The translations under genes and the position numbers were made by a program. A model generated the notes under the pieces. The model was not told the DNA's origin. It was given only the letters and a program-made list of their open reading frames with translations, and ran no database searches. Below, one piece after another: positions 14,601 to 24,099 of a stretch of 64,000 nucleotides of DNA. Numbering within the stretch: position 1 is the stretch's first letter; each line of letters starts with the position of its first letter. The stretch comes from Drosophila persimilis (lineage: Eukaryota; Arthropoda; Insecta; Diptera; Drosophilidae). The DNA is taken from contig NW_020825288.1 in the NCBI RefSeq assembly GCF_003286085.1, positions 5,642,001-5,706,000 on the forward strand, written 5' to 3'.

Positions 14601-15257
14601 CGCTGGTCGATGTTGCGGTAATTGCCAGTGCTTGGTATTGGCAGCCACGAAACTGTTAATAACGCATCGCTAGATGCCGTCCAGAGGGCATAAATTACAC
14701 CCCCCTAGTGGTCCCCCAACGACCACCCACCCCCGACTAGCCATAACGCGTTTAATAGGCAATGGGATGGGATGTTTTATGTACCATCTCCGCCTGCGGC
14801 TGGGCCGGCTAATGGGCTTTTCAGCACGGGGCGGGATGGATGCATAAATCTGACGCTGTTAGACCACCCAATCTCGGTTCGTCTTGTCTTCCATTACCGC
14901 CTCTGTCTCTATCTCTCTATCTCTATTCCTCAGGTCAGCGTCGACGAGTGGTGCAACATGTGGGACGCCTACGCCAAGGATCCGAGCAGCGTGATGGACT
15001 GGCAGAATGCCTACATGAACTTCATGTTCGATCTGGAGGATGCCTCCCATGATGGGGGCATCGATGTCACCGAATTCACGCTGGTCTGCTCCAGCTACGG
15101 CCTGGAGAAGAACGAGTGCGAGGAAGCCTTCAGCAAGATGGCCCAGGGCCAGACCGACGTCACTCGCGAGCAGTTCGCCGCCTTGTGGAAGGAGTACTTT
15201 GCCGCCGAGGACGTGAATGCGCCAGGCAACTTCATCTTTGGCAAGACCAGCTTTTAA
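11276..15257 (+). CDS. Scp2: Calexcitin / sarcoplasmic calcium-binding protein (EF-hand), four coding exons
   Basis: Joining 11276-11333, 12699-12751, 13059-13178 and 14934-15257 gives 184 residues with every intron in phase and canonical GT/AG borders. The protein is a cytosolic EF-hand protein of the invertebrate SCP/calexcitin family, which buffers or senses calcium in muscle and neurons. Loop 1 lies at residues 20-31 (DVNQSGEIDVKD) and is split by the first intron. Loop 2 is canonical at 71-82 (DKDNDGQVSVDE). Loop 3 is at 113-124 (DASHDGGIDVTE). A degenerate fourth hand follows without a usable loop, so three sites probably bind calcium, as is usual in the family. The C-terminus ends GKTSF. 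The first ATG at 11276 is preceded by A-rich leader. Scp2 is my best match from memory of the fly paralogues; Scp1 is the main alternative. Confidence 0.9.
11577..11629. repeat. CA dinucleotide microsatellite in Scp2-like intron
   Basis: An almost uninterrupted CACACA run of about 50 bases lies in the intron after the first coding exon. Similar, shorter runs are at 5174-5216 and 44077-44101. Confidence 0.9.
12699..12751 (+). CDS. Scp2: Scp2-like gene, coding exon 2
   Basis: The acceptor is CCCCCCAAAAACAG, and the donor GAG|GTAAGT starts at 12752. Its 53 bases complete the Asp codon and encode VNQSGEIDVKDFEMAIE. That is the rest of calcium loop 1 and its exiting helix. Confidence 0.9.
13059..13178 (+). 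CDS. Scp2: Scp2-like gene, coding exon 3
   Basis: The acceptor is GCCATTTTCAG and the donor is CAG|GTGAGA. Forty codons run from RVCKLRGW to SKADKDNDGQ, ending inside calcium loop 2. The exon is phase 0 at both ends. Confidence 0.9.
14934..15257 (+). CDS. Scp2: Scp2-like gene, coding exon 4 (C-terminal)
   Basis: The acceptor is a long CTCTAT-rich tract ending CCTCAG. The exon encodes 107 residues from VSVDEWCNMW to NFIFGKTSF and then TAA. It contains the end of loop 2, all of loop 3 (DASHDGGIDVTE) and the degenerate fourth hand (around QTDVTREQF). Its third positions are strongly GC-rich, as in well-expressed fly genes. Confidence 0.93.
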   Translation, partial: VSVDEWCNMWDAYAKDPSSVMDWQNAYMNFMFDLEDASHDGGIDVTEFTLVCSSYGLEKNECEEAFSKMAQGQTDVTREQFAALWKEYFAAEDVNAPGNFIFGKTSF

Positions 15258-15720
15258 GCCACTTTAAGACCCATTGACCGAGAGACCCAGCCGCACTGGT
15301 CATGGCCAAAACTGATGAATGCAACAAGTGAAATTATAATGAAAAAAAAGATATCTAATATAAATGTTAATTGATAATGGAAGAGCACGAACGAGAAGGA
15401 GGACAATGTCGAATTCGACTTCAATTTGGATCTCGATTCTCTCGATTTGATGCTCCGTCGTTGTTACGTATAGTTGAGTGTTGTTTTCTCTCCAAGTATC
15501 TCAAGTTTTGCCCAAATAAATGTTCTAATTTAGTAGAGTAATCGATCTGTCTGTTTATACTTTATATAACGCTCCTAATACGAGTAGAGTACCTACCTAC
15601 AAAGAGTATCTCTATCATAAATACATACATATACATGTACACTCGTATATGCAAAACTGTACCTTTACGAACTACGACTATATCCTTGCAATGATATCAA
15701 ATAAATACGAGAGGAAGGAT
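15258..15720 (+). other. 3' UTR of the Scp2-like gene with two poly(A) signals
   Basis: AATAAA occurs at 15515-15520 and again at 15700-15705, so a short and a long 3' UTR are both possible. The stretch between is AT-rich with no reading frame. Confidence 0.6.
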
Positions 15721-16572
15721 CCACAGGTCCTGTATCTGCATGCGGTGCATTAATCTAAATCTAACTCTAAATCGAAATCTAAATCAATTAAACTGTCAAA
15801 TTGTTTATGTGTGTGTAGTCGTCGTTTATCGCCCCGCATCTGTGGCGCATAAATTTAAATTTAAATTTAATTGTAAATGTAAAGTGTTCCAAGAAATTAC
15901 AATAATAAAATCAAAGTATCTATGCAGTCGAATCTCTCACTTGTTGCCGTTGGGGGATTGAGTTGCACTCGAATCGGTGGGACAAACAGCCGCAACCCGA
16001 TAAGATCTGCAAACGTTTTGCAACCAGTTTATGAATATTAAAATCCTTTCTGTTGTGGATGGACAGTGCTTATAACCGATTTGCGGCGCTCTCTGGGGGG
16101 AACGAACATCGTAATTTATGCAACTGCATGCAGGCAGCACTTAAATTGCGGACGCCCACGGCGTGAGTGGCAGCTAAGTTGTGTGGATTAGCCATGGTAT
16201 CAGCATTCCAATCGCTAATGGGCCATAATGACAGGGCTGTCGGCTTCCAGGAATTCATCCCTTAAAGCAATTAAACCGGATACAGCGGGGTTGGTCCAAT
16301 TTGCAGTGTAGTTCCAGTGCCTTATAGTAACCCGGACTTGGAATATATGAATATACATATATGAATTCCCTGCACATCCTCACAGTATTTGGGGACCCAA
16401 CACCTACAAAATCAGGGATCTTCCACATAATCATACAAAACATCAATATGCATGATCGAAGTGCAATCAATAAAAGCTTGTAGTCGTGGCACCACATCCC
16501 GAGGCACGGTTTTGGTGTTTGTTTGTAATTGTATTTCCATCAAAATACAAATTTTGTAAAAATGTACAATAT
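15721..16572. other. Intergenic DNA between the Scp2-like gene and the palindrome
   Basis: AT-rich unique sequence with short AATCTAAATC and AAATTTAAATTT runs near 15750-15870. I see no coding exon or RNA gene. Confidence 0.5.
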
Positions 16573-16960
16573 GGCTGTGTCTCTCTGCACCAACGTACTA
16601 TAAGTTGTGGCTGTCCTCCTGCGGGCCATAGCCATGATGCCGCTGCTGTGTCGCTGAATCGACAATGTGGCGACTCGTCCACTGTAGAAAGGACCACTGA
16701 ACGTCACCGGAATTGTGGGTTCACGACCCCGGAAAAGAATGTCAGCAACCCGCCCATTCATACGCCGCCGAATCACACACTGGGCTTCAACTTCGAGACG
16801 CGTAAGTAAATCAGTACATATTTGTGGATACATTTTAAAATATATATTCCTTCACACAGCGTACCCCTTACACAAGAGCAACCTGGTTCAAAAAGAGCAG
16901 AGAAAACTAAATATTTTTGATTGGGGAAAATGTCCTTTATCCTTGATCCATCAAATCAGG
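16573..16960 (+). pseudogene. Outer gene-like module, left arm (exon, 58 bp intron, exon)
   Basis: An open frame ends in NHTLGFNFETR at the donor CGC|GTAAGT (16802). A 58 bp intron ends CACACAG at 16859 and the next exon starts at 16860. Such a short intron with both consensus borders is typical of a real Drosophila gene. The mirrored copy in the right arm (22640-23002) keeps the frame longer, upstream through a GHSHDAAA segment. I do not recognise the protein. Frame breaks relative to the inner module suggest decay. Confidence 0.5.
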
Positions 16961-16962
16961 GG

Positions 16963-18905
16963 CATATCTCGGCTATTTATGGGCCGATCGGAGAGCGGCA
17001 TGCCTTTTCGTGATCGGGCGAGTCCTGCCAATCGACTGCCATCGGAAAAAGGGACATCCATATTTTCACGATTTTCGCAAAAAATCATGATGGTTACATC
17101 ATTAAAATTGCCAAAAATCGGCCCCATTTTCGAAGTCGAGATTTTGATGCCGTTTGACTCTCTGGATCCCCACGATCCTGGGAGAGTGGGTCCTACACCG
17201 ATCTGGTCTTATTAGTCTGAGATATAGCCTACCGAAGATTTGGATTTGCGTATCTTTAAAATACTGGTTTCTTCTGTATGCTATATCTCTGCTATACGGC
17301 AGCCGATCGGAGAGCGGCGTGTCTTTTCGTGATCGGGCGAGTCCTGCTAATCGACTGCCATTGGAAAAAGGGACATCCATATTTTCACGATTTTCGCAAA
17401 AAATCATGATGGTTACATCATTAAAATTGCCAAAAATCGGCCCCATTTTCGAAGTCGACCGTTTGACTCTCTGGATCCCCACGGTCCTGGGAAAGTAGGT
17501 CCCGATCTGGCTCTATTAGTCTGAGATATAGCCTACCGAAGATTTGGATTTGCGTATCTTTAAAATACTGGTTTCTTCTGTATGCTATATCTCTGCTATA
17601 CGGCAGCCGATCGGAGAGCGGCGTGTCTTTTCGTGATCGGGCGAGTCCTGCTAATCGACTGCCATCGGAAAAAGGGACATCCATATTTTCACGATTTTCG
17701 CAAAAAATCATGATGGTTACATCATTAAAATTGCCAAAAATCGGCCCCATTTTCGAAGTCGAGATTTTGATGCCGTTTGACTCTCTGGATCCCCATGGTC
17801 CTGGGAGAGCGGGTTCTGCACCGATCTGGCCCTAATAGTCTGAGATATAGCCTACCGAAGATTTGGATTTGCGTATCTTTAAAATACTGGTTTCTTCTGT
17901 ATGCTATATCTCTGCTATACGGCAGCCGATCTCGGCGTGGCATGGCTCTTCGTGACCGGGCGAGTCCTGCCAATCGACTGCCATCTGAAAAAGGGACATC
18001 CATATTTTCACGATTTTCGCAAAAAATCATGATGGTTACATCATTAAAATTGCCAAAAATCGGCCCCATTTTCGAAGTCGAGATTTTGATGCCGTTTGAC
18101 TCTCTGGATCCCCATGGTCCTGGGAGAGCGGGTTCTGCACCGATCTGGCCCTAATAGTCTGAGATATAGCCTACCGAAGATTTGGATTTGCGTATCTTTA
18201 AAATACTGGTTTCTTCTGTATGCTATATCTCTGCTATACGGCAGCCGATCTCGGCGTGGCATGGCTCTTCGTGACCGGGCGAGTCCTGCCAATCGACTGC
18301 CATCTGAAAAAGGGACATCCATATTTTCACGATTTTCGCAAAAAATCATGATGGTTACATCATTAAAATTGCCAAAAATCGGCCCCATTTTCGAAGTCGA
18401 GATTTTGATGCCGTTTGACTCTCTGGATCCCCATGGTCCTGGGAGAGCGGGTTCTGCACCGATCTGGCCCTAATAGTCTGAGATATAGCCTACCGAAGAT
18501 TTGGATTTGCGTATCTTTAAAATACTGGTTTCTTCTGTATGCTATATCTCTGCTATACGGCAGCCGATCTCGGCGTGGCATGGCTCTTCGTGACCGGGCG
18601 AGTCCTGCCAATCGACTGCCATCTGAAAAAGGGACATCCATATTTTCACGATTTTCGCAAAAAATCATGATGGTTACATCATTAAAATTGCCAAAAATCG
18701 GCCCCATTTTCGAAGTCGAGATTTTGATGCCGTTTGATCCCCATGGTTCTGGGAGAGCGGGTCCTGCACCGATCTGGCCCTAATAGTCTGAGATATAGCC
18801 TACCGAAGATTTGGATTTGCGTATCTTTAAAATACTGGTTTCTTCTGTATGCTATATCTCTGCTATACGGCAGCCGATCGGAGAGCGGCATGTCTTTTCG
18901 TGATC
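16963..18905. repeat. Tandem ~319 bp repeat array, left arm (six units)
   Basis: The anchor AAAATCATGATGGTTACATC starts at 17081, 17400, 17704, 18023, 18342 and 18661, giving spacings of 319, 304, 319, 319 and 319. The units at 17.7-18.7 kb are almost identical. The last one has lost 9 bases near 18737. The unit length is not a multiple of three and both strands stay open for ~114-125 codons, so the frames are by-products and not a repeat protein. Each unit contains a GCCGATC(GGAGAGCGG)-type motif that also recurs in the palindrome's spacer. Confidence 0.93.
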
Positions 18906-18972
18906 GGGAGAAGATTTGAATTTGCGATCTGTAAAATACTGTTACTTTATTTAACTCTTCCTTCCATTTTAG

Positions 18973-19646
18973 CAGGTCGCACCCTCCGGTGGCTAGGAAT
19001 ACCTTTTGCGTGCCCGTGGTCACCGGTTTGCCTACTATTGGTTGCCAGGGGTATCGCCCTTTTGGTCTTCCGGTAATCTGGTGGATCCTGCGCACGGGGC
19101 CACGATGCCCGATGACGACTTTGGGTCCGGCCACTGCCGTGGCGCTCTTCCTTGCTTTCCACGCTGTTTGGTGGCAGCATTGGCTGTTCCGCTGTGGGCC
19201 ACAGCCATGCTACCGGCTGTGGAGTGGAGTTCCGTCCGCTGAATCGTTGGTTCCCACCAACGGGAAATAATGTCAGCCACCCCTTCATACGCCGGCGACT
19301 CAAACGCTGGGCTTCAGCTTCGAGATGCGTAAGTGAATCATTATATAATTGTGGATGTATGTATCTTAAAATATATCTTCCCTTACAGCGAACCTATGAA
19401 CCCTACGCTTTGCCACAAAACGAGTCGCATCCGATTTCGCCCCGCCAGACGGACTCCTATCCAATCATTATCGACACTCCAGACAGACCGAGTCCTAACC
19501 CAGCCAGACAGAATAATATCGCAGCAGGACAGAAGCGTACCCCTGCAAGATCCTAACCTAACAAGCCATCGTCATCCTTCCACCTGGCCATCGACAACAA
19601 GGACTTTGACTATGTCAACCAAAGGGGGGACTACTCGGGATACTAG
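18973..19646 (+). pseudogene. Inner gene-like module, left arm (spliced, with C-terminal end and poly(A) signal)
   Basis: A strong acceptor (TTCCTTCCATTTTAG) precedes an exon ending at 19328 with the donor TGC|GTAAGT. A 60 bp intron ends CCCTTACAG at 19388. The following exon runs either to TAA at 19554 (frame ending KRTPARS) or, in another frame, to TAG at 19644-19646 (ending DNKDFDYVNQRGDYSGY). AATAAA follows near 19767. The exon is homologous to the outer module: GNNVSHP against KNVSNPP, and TLGFSFEMR against TLGFNFETR once a 4-base indel is allowed for. I cannot name the family. Both modules look like decayed copies of one multi-exon gene. Confidence 0.5.
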
Positions 19647-19769
19647 ACTCCCGATAGATATCGTTGCTGTTAGGTTTAAGGATATACGCGTATATGTATA
19701 TATTTATATTGTAGATACAAATTTGATCCACTTGTTTATTTAGTTATTCTAAGCTAAGTTTTGATGAAT

Positions 19770-21020
19770 AAAACTATTGAAAAATCATCCTTGCTGTATC
19801 CTTTATGGGGGAAAGTATGCTGATAAAAAAGGGCGTGGCACGCTCTGATCGGTTCACAAATAGCGGAGCTAACAAAATATTTCTGAGCGGGGAAAAGTCC
19901 TTGATCCTTGATAAGGACTCCATCAAATCACGAACATTTTTCCGATCACAGGAAGCCCACAAATAGCCGAAAAAACTAAATATGTATGGTTGGGCTTGTT
20001 GTAGTCCTTACTGAAGAATCACGGGGGTGCGGATCTGTAATGCCCTGAGAAATAAGAGAGAAAACAAGATTTATATGTCTGGAGAAAGTATCCTTAGTCC
20101 TTGATAAGGACTTCATCAGGTCAAGGATGCTATTCCGAACATAAGAAGCCATCGCACGTCTCGATTGGGTAACAAATGATGAATTTATGCCTTAAACAAC
20201 AAATTACAACAACTACATCCAGTTATTACAACAACAACGACTGCCAATTTGGTCGAGCTCGAAACCGAGATTTTTCGATTTTCAGATCTGGGATACCAGG
20301 CGAACAGAAATCAGCAGAAGGTCGCTCGATTTTTTTAAAAAATAAAAAAAAAATCTTATTTATTTATTTTCCCCCGCTTTTTAAACCCCAAAAGTATTCA
20401 GTGCAATTTTTTCAAACCCCAAAAACATACAATGAAATTTTTTGAAATAGCTAAAGTTGCTTGCTGCTGATTCCTGTTCGCCTGGTATTCCAGATCTAAA
20501 ATTCTCGTATTTGGCCGTTTGGTCGGCAAGTTGTTGTTGTACAACAATTTATTTTACAACAATTGACAACAACAACTTTTATTGTTTTCTCCGTTATTTG
20601 TGGCCCGATCGGGACGTGCGAGGGCTTCCTGTGATCGGTATTATATTCTTGATTTGTTGGAGTCCTTATGAAGGACCAAGGATCAGGGATATTTTCTCCA
20701 GACATATATATCTTGTTTTCTACCTTATTTGTGGCCCGATCAGGGCCTTCCGTTATCAGAAAAATGTCCTTGATTCTTCAGTAAGGACTACAACAAGCCC
20801 AACCATACCTATTAAGTTTTGTGGGTTATTTGAGGGCCGATCTGGGCGTGCGATGGCTTCCTGTGATCGAAAAAATGTGCTTGATTTGATGGAGTCCTTA
20901 TCAAGGATCAAGGACATTTTTCCCAATCAACAATTTTTAGTTTTCTCCGCCATTTGTGAAAAGATCTAGACATGCCACGCCTGCAATCGGAATAGTTTCC
21001 CCCATAAATAATAAAGCAAG
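19770..21020. repeat. Palindrome centre: spacer with dispersed TCCTTGAT/ATCAAGGA repeats
   Basis: Both sides of the centre carry several diverged copies of a block with TCCTTGATCCTTGATAAGGACT, TCATCAAATCAAGGA, and a GGCCCGATC..GGGCGTGCGA motif. They are oriented as inverted pairs (for example 19895-19940 and 20890-20935). AACAAC/GTTGTT tracts near 20200-20240 and 20530-20580 also pair. The unpaired middle is about 20321-20460. Confidence 0.7.
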
Positions 21021-21163
21021 GATGATTTTTCAATAGTTTTATTCATCAAAACTTAGCTTAGAATAACTAAATAAGCAAGTGGATCAAATTTGTATCTACA
21101 ATATAAATATATACATATACGCGTATATCCTTAAACCTAACAGCAACGATATCTATCTGGAGT

Positions 21164-21815
21164 CTAGTATCCCGAGTAGCCCGTCCCTTGATTGACATAG
21201 TCAAAGTCCTTGTTGTCGATGGCTTGTTAGGTTAGGATCTTGCAGGGGTACGCTTCTGTCCTGCTGCGATATTATTCTGTCTGGCTGGGTTAGGACTCGG
21301 TCTGTCTGGAGTGTCGATAATGATTGGATAGGAGTCCGTCTGGCGGGGCGAAATCGGATGCGACTCGTTTTGTGGCAAAGCGTAGGGTTCATAGGTTCGC
21401 TGTAAGGGAAGATATATTTTAAGATACATACATCCACAATTATATAATGATTCACTTACGCATCTCGAAGCTGAAGCCCAGCGTTTGAGTCGCCGGCGTA
21501 TGAAGGGGTGGCTGACATTATTTCCCGTTGGTGGGAACCAACGATTCAGCGGACGGAACTCCACTCCACAGCCGGTAGCATGGCTGTGGCCCACAGCGGA
21601 ACAGCCAATGCTGCCACCAAACAGCGTGGAAAGCAAGGAAGAGCGCCACGGCAGTGGCCGGACCCAAAGTCGTCATCGGGCATCGTGGCCCCGTGCGCAG
21701 GATCCACCAGATTACCGGAAGACCAAAAGGGCGATACCCCTGGCAACCAATAGTAGGCAAACCGGTGACCACGGGCACGCAAAAGGTATTCCTAGCCACC
21801 GGAGGGTGCGACCTG
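21164..21815 (-). pseudogene. Inner gene-like module, right arm (inverted copy)
   Basis: Mirror image of the left inner module, with acceptor at 21813-21816, donor at 21459, a 60 bp intron at 21400-21459 and TAG at 21164-21166. The arms differ by a 21-base deletion here and a few substitutions. The tail reads DNKDFDYVNQGTGYSGY against DNKDFDYVNQRGDYSGY on the left, including a synonymous AAC/AAT change. The 134-codon frame is identical in translation in both arms. Confidence 0.5.
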
Positions 21816-21889
21816 CTAAAATGGAAGGAAGAGTTAAATAAAGTAACAGTATTTTACAGATCGCAAATTCAAATCTTCTCCCGATCACG

Positions 21890-22575
21890 AAAAGACATGC
21901 CGCTCTCCGATCGGCTGCCGTATAGCAGAGATATAGCATACAGAAGAAACCAGTATTTTAAAGATACGCAAATCCAAATCTTCGGTAGGCTATATCTCAG
22001 ACTATTAGGGCCAGATCGGTGTAGGACCCACTCTCCCAGGATCGTGGGGATCCAGAGAGTCAAACGGCATCAAAATCTCGACTTCGAAAATGGGGCCGAT
22101 TTTTGGCAATTTTAATGATGTAACCATCATGATTTTTTGCGAAAATCGTGAAAATATGGATGTCCCTTTTTCCGATGGCAGTCGATTGGCAGGACTCGCC
22201 CGGTCACGAAGAGCCATGCCACGCCGAGATCGGCTGCCGTATAGCAGAGATATAGCATACAGAAGAAACCAGTATTTTAAGGATACGCAAATCCAAATCT
22301 TCGGTAGGCTATATCTCAGACTATTAGGGCCAGATCGGTGCAGGACCCACTCTCCCAGGACCATGGGGATCCAGAGAGTCAAACGGCATCAAAATCTCGA
22401 CTTCGAAAATGGGGCCGATTTTTGGCAATTTTAATGATGGTTACATCATGATTTTTTGCGAAAATCGTGAAAATATGGATGTTCTTTTTTCCGGTGGAAG
22501 TCGATTGGCAGGACTCGCCCGATCACGAAAAGGCATGCCGCTCTCCGATCGGCCCATAAATAGCCGAGATATGCC
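21890..22575. repeat. Tandem ~319 bp repeats, right arm (two units, inverted)
   Basis: The reverse-complement anchor TCATGATTTT starts at 22127 and 22446, a spacing of 319. These are inverted copies of the left-arm array. The copy number is two instead of six, which accounts for almost all of the length difference between arms. Confidence 0.9.
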
Positions 22576-22639
22576 CCTGATTTGATGGATCAAGGATAAA
22601 GGACATTTTCCCCAATCAAAAATATTTAGTTTTCTCTGC

Positions 22640-23002
22640 TATTTTTGAACCAGGTTGATCTTGTGTAAGGGGTACGCTGTGTGAAGGAAGATATACTTTA
22701 AAATGTAACCACAAATATGTATATACTGATTTACTTACGCGTCTCGAAGTTGAAGCCCAGTGTGTGATTCGGCGGCGTATGAATGGGCGGGTTGCTGATA
22801 TTCTTTCCCGGGGTCGTGAACCCACAATTCCGGTGTCGTTCACTGGTCCTTTCTACAGTGGACGAGTCGCCACATTGTCGATTCAGCGACACAGCAGCGG
22901 CATCATGGCTATGGCCCGCAGCAGGACAGCCAGTGGCTGCCGTCCAGGCAAATTCCTGCCATGCCACAACTTTCTAGTACGTTGTTGCAGAGAGACACAG
23001 CC
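22640..23002 (-). pseudogene. Outer gene-like module, right arm (inverted copy)
   Basis: Read on the minus strand, a 78-codon frame starts at 22967 and ends in GFNFETR at the GTAAGT donor near 22739. A short intron follows, with the acceptor CACACAG near 22682. It has extra 5' sequence (a frame beginning MAWQEFAW) that is missing from the left arm, where a deletion joins GTTGTGGC to TGTCCTCC. Confidence 0.5.
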
Positions 23003-23019
23003 AAGCCAAGGAAAACAAA

Positions 23020-23250
23020 ATGTATATGTCTATAGAAAATATCCTTGATCCTTGTCCTTGATAGGGACTTCATCTGATCAAGGATGTTATTCCGGTTACA
23101 GGAACAGCAACCATTTTCAATTTGGCGCAATTTGGATTGCAAGGATAATTTTTTAAAAGCTTTATTAATTAAGACATAGCTTAGTATAACATTTGTATCT
23201 ACTATCTAAATGAATGCTTAAACCTAAAAACAAAGAGATCCATGGTGAAT
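23020..23250. repeat. Diverged extra fragment of the palindrome family
   Basis: 23025-23105 resembles 20071-20160 (ATATGTCTGGAGAAAGTATCC; GGACTTCATC). 23140-23250 resembles 21010-21150, which is the poly(A)-signal end of the inner module on the minus strand (AGCTTAGTATAAC against AGCTTAGAATAAC). It is much more diverged than the arms are from each other, so it is an older copy. Confidence 0.6.
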
Positions 23251-23657
23251 TTTACGCGACTAGTCGGCGCCATCTGTTGGTAGTTACATGAACTGTACGA
23301 TTGATTTTTACATTAGCTTGGCACTCAAATTCGAAATTAAATGATGGGTAGCACTTTTTGTTTGTTTCTCTGTGTCTGGCAGCGCTTGCACTTGGATGCA
23401 TAAATTGGTCCACTCTCCATTTGATTGGGAGAAATCCAATACTGTTTCAATACCAACACTAATTATAAATCAGAGTTAAGTATTTTTTCAAATATTCAAG
23501 TGGATTCGATTTTGTTTTAGATGTGATTAACGATTTTTGTGGGGAAATTTAGAGCAAAAAACATCAAACGATATGGCAACACCAGCTAAACAGCTGATAA
23601 CCGCCCGCGTTTTATTTTGTTTACCAAATATTCATATATTAAAAATATCCACAAACT

Positions 23658-23843
23658 ATGAGTAATATCGTTCAATACGTTGTGGTTCGCAGTGACCTGC
23701 GTTCGGCCCTCAATTGGCCCCTGGGGGCCATTATTGCACAATGCTGTCATGCCACGGCAGCCGTGATGCACTTGAATGCAGAAGACGCTGAAACGGTGGC
23801 GTATCTGAAAGATCTCGACAACATGCACAAGGTTGTGCTGCAG
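23658..23843 (+). CDS. CG17327: PTRHD1-like gene, exon 1
   Basis: Sixty-two codons, MSNIVQYVVV to MHKVVLQ, phase 0, ending at the weak donor CAG|GTTCGT. An 82 bp intron follows. Confidence 0.88.
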
Positions 23844-24099
23844 GTTCGTATTGTTTACATCGGTACTCAGCCTGACAGGCAGATAGACAGACAGTAATCA
23901 AAGTATTCCATTCCGTTCACAACAGGCCAAGGACGAGGCGGCGTTGGTGAAACTCGGCGAAAAGTTGAAGGAGAATGAAATAAAACACAAACTTTGGATT
24001 GAGCAGCCGGAGAACATACCCACCTGCATCGCATTGAAGCCATATGTGAAGGAAAGCGTTCATAAATACGTTAAGCACCTCAAGCTACTGAAAGAGTAA
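23658..24099 (+). CDS. CG17327: PTRHD1-type peptidyl-tRNA hydrolase-fold protein, two exons
   Basis: Joining 23658-23843 and 23926-24099 gives 119 residues. The protein matches the PTRHD1 branch of the Pth2 family: QYVVVRSDL near the start, then WPLGAIIAQCCHATAAV, then LWIEQPENIPTCIALKPY near the end. Pth2 enzymes release peptides from peptidyl-tRNA. In classic Pth2 the motif is GK(I/V)AAQ with a catalytic lysine; here it is GAIIAQ, without the lysine, as in vertebrate PTRHD1, so enzyme activity is uncertain. The start is the first ATG, 15 codons before the conserved core. AACAGCTGAT near 23588, a common fly core-promoter E-box, may mark the promoter. The gene lies between the palindrome and the oppositely oriented collagen gene. 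Confidence 0.9.
23926..24099 (+). CDS. CG17327: PTRHD1-like gene, exon 2
   Basis: The acceptor is TTCACAACAG. Fifty-seven codons run from AKDEAALVKL to KHLKLLKE and then TAA. The diagnostic EQPENIPTCIALKPY segment is here. Confidence 0.9.
   Translation, partial: AKDEAALVKLGEKLKENEIKHKLWIEQPENIPTCIALKPYVKESVHKYVKHLKLLKE

Larger units (their letters stand above)
16573..23002. repeat. Giant imperfect palindrome (foldback-like inverted repeat, ~6.4 kb)
   Basis: The left arm (about 16573-20320) is matched in reverse complement by the right arm (about 20461-23002), centred near 20392. The inner arms are nearly identical: a 134-codon frame at 19152-19556 plus recurs at 21232-21636 minus with the same translation, and 118-, 93-, 81-, 78- and 75-codon frames are mirrored too. 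The left arm is ~1.2 kb longer because it holds six tandem ~319 bp units against two on the right. The inner boundary is marked by the pair CAGATCTGGGATACCAGG near 20284 and its near complement ending near 20497. No clear target duplication was found. It may be a foldback-class transposon, such as the Galileo group with long repeat-filled ends, or a rearranged gene duplication. Confidence 0.9.

Noticed and set aside
17081-18680. Array considered as a CRISPR
   Set aside because: The units are ~319 bp direct tandem copies without spacers, in a eukaryotic genome.
17725-18783. Repeated 114-125 codon frames on both strands of the 319 bp array
   Set aside because: The unit length is not divisible by three, both strands are equally open, and stops separate the units. 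The frames only reflect identical repeats, not a repeat protein.
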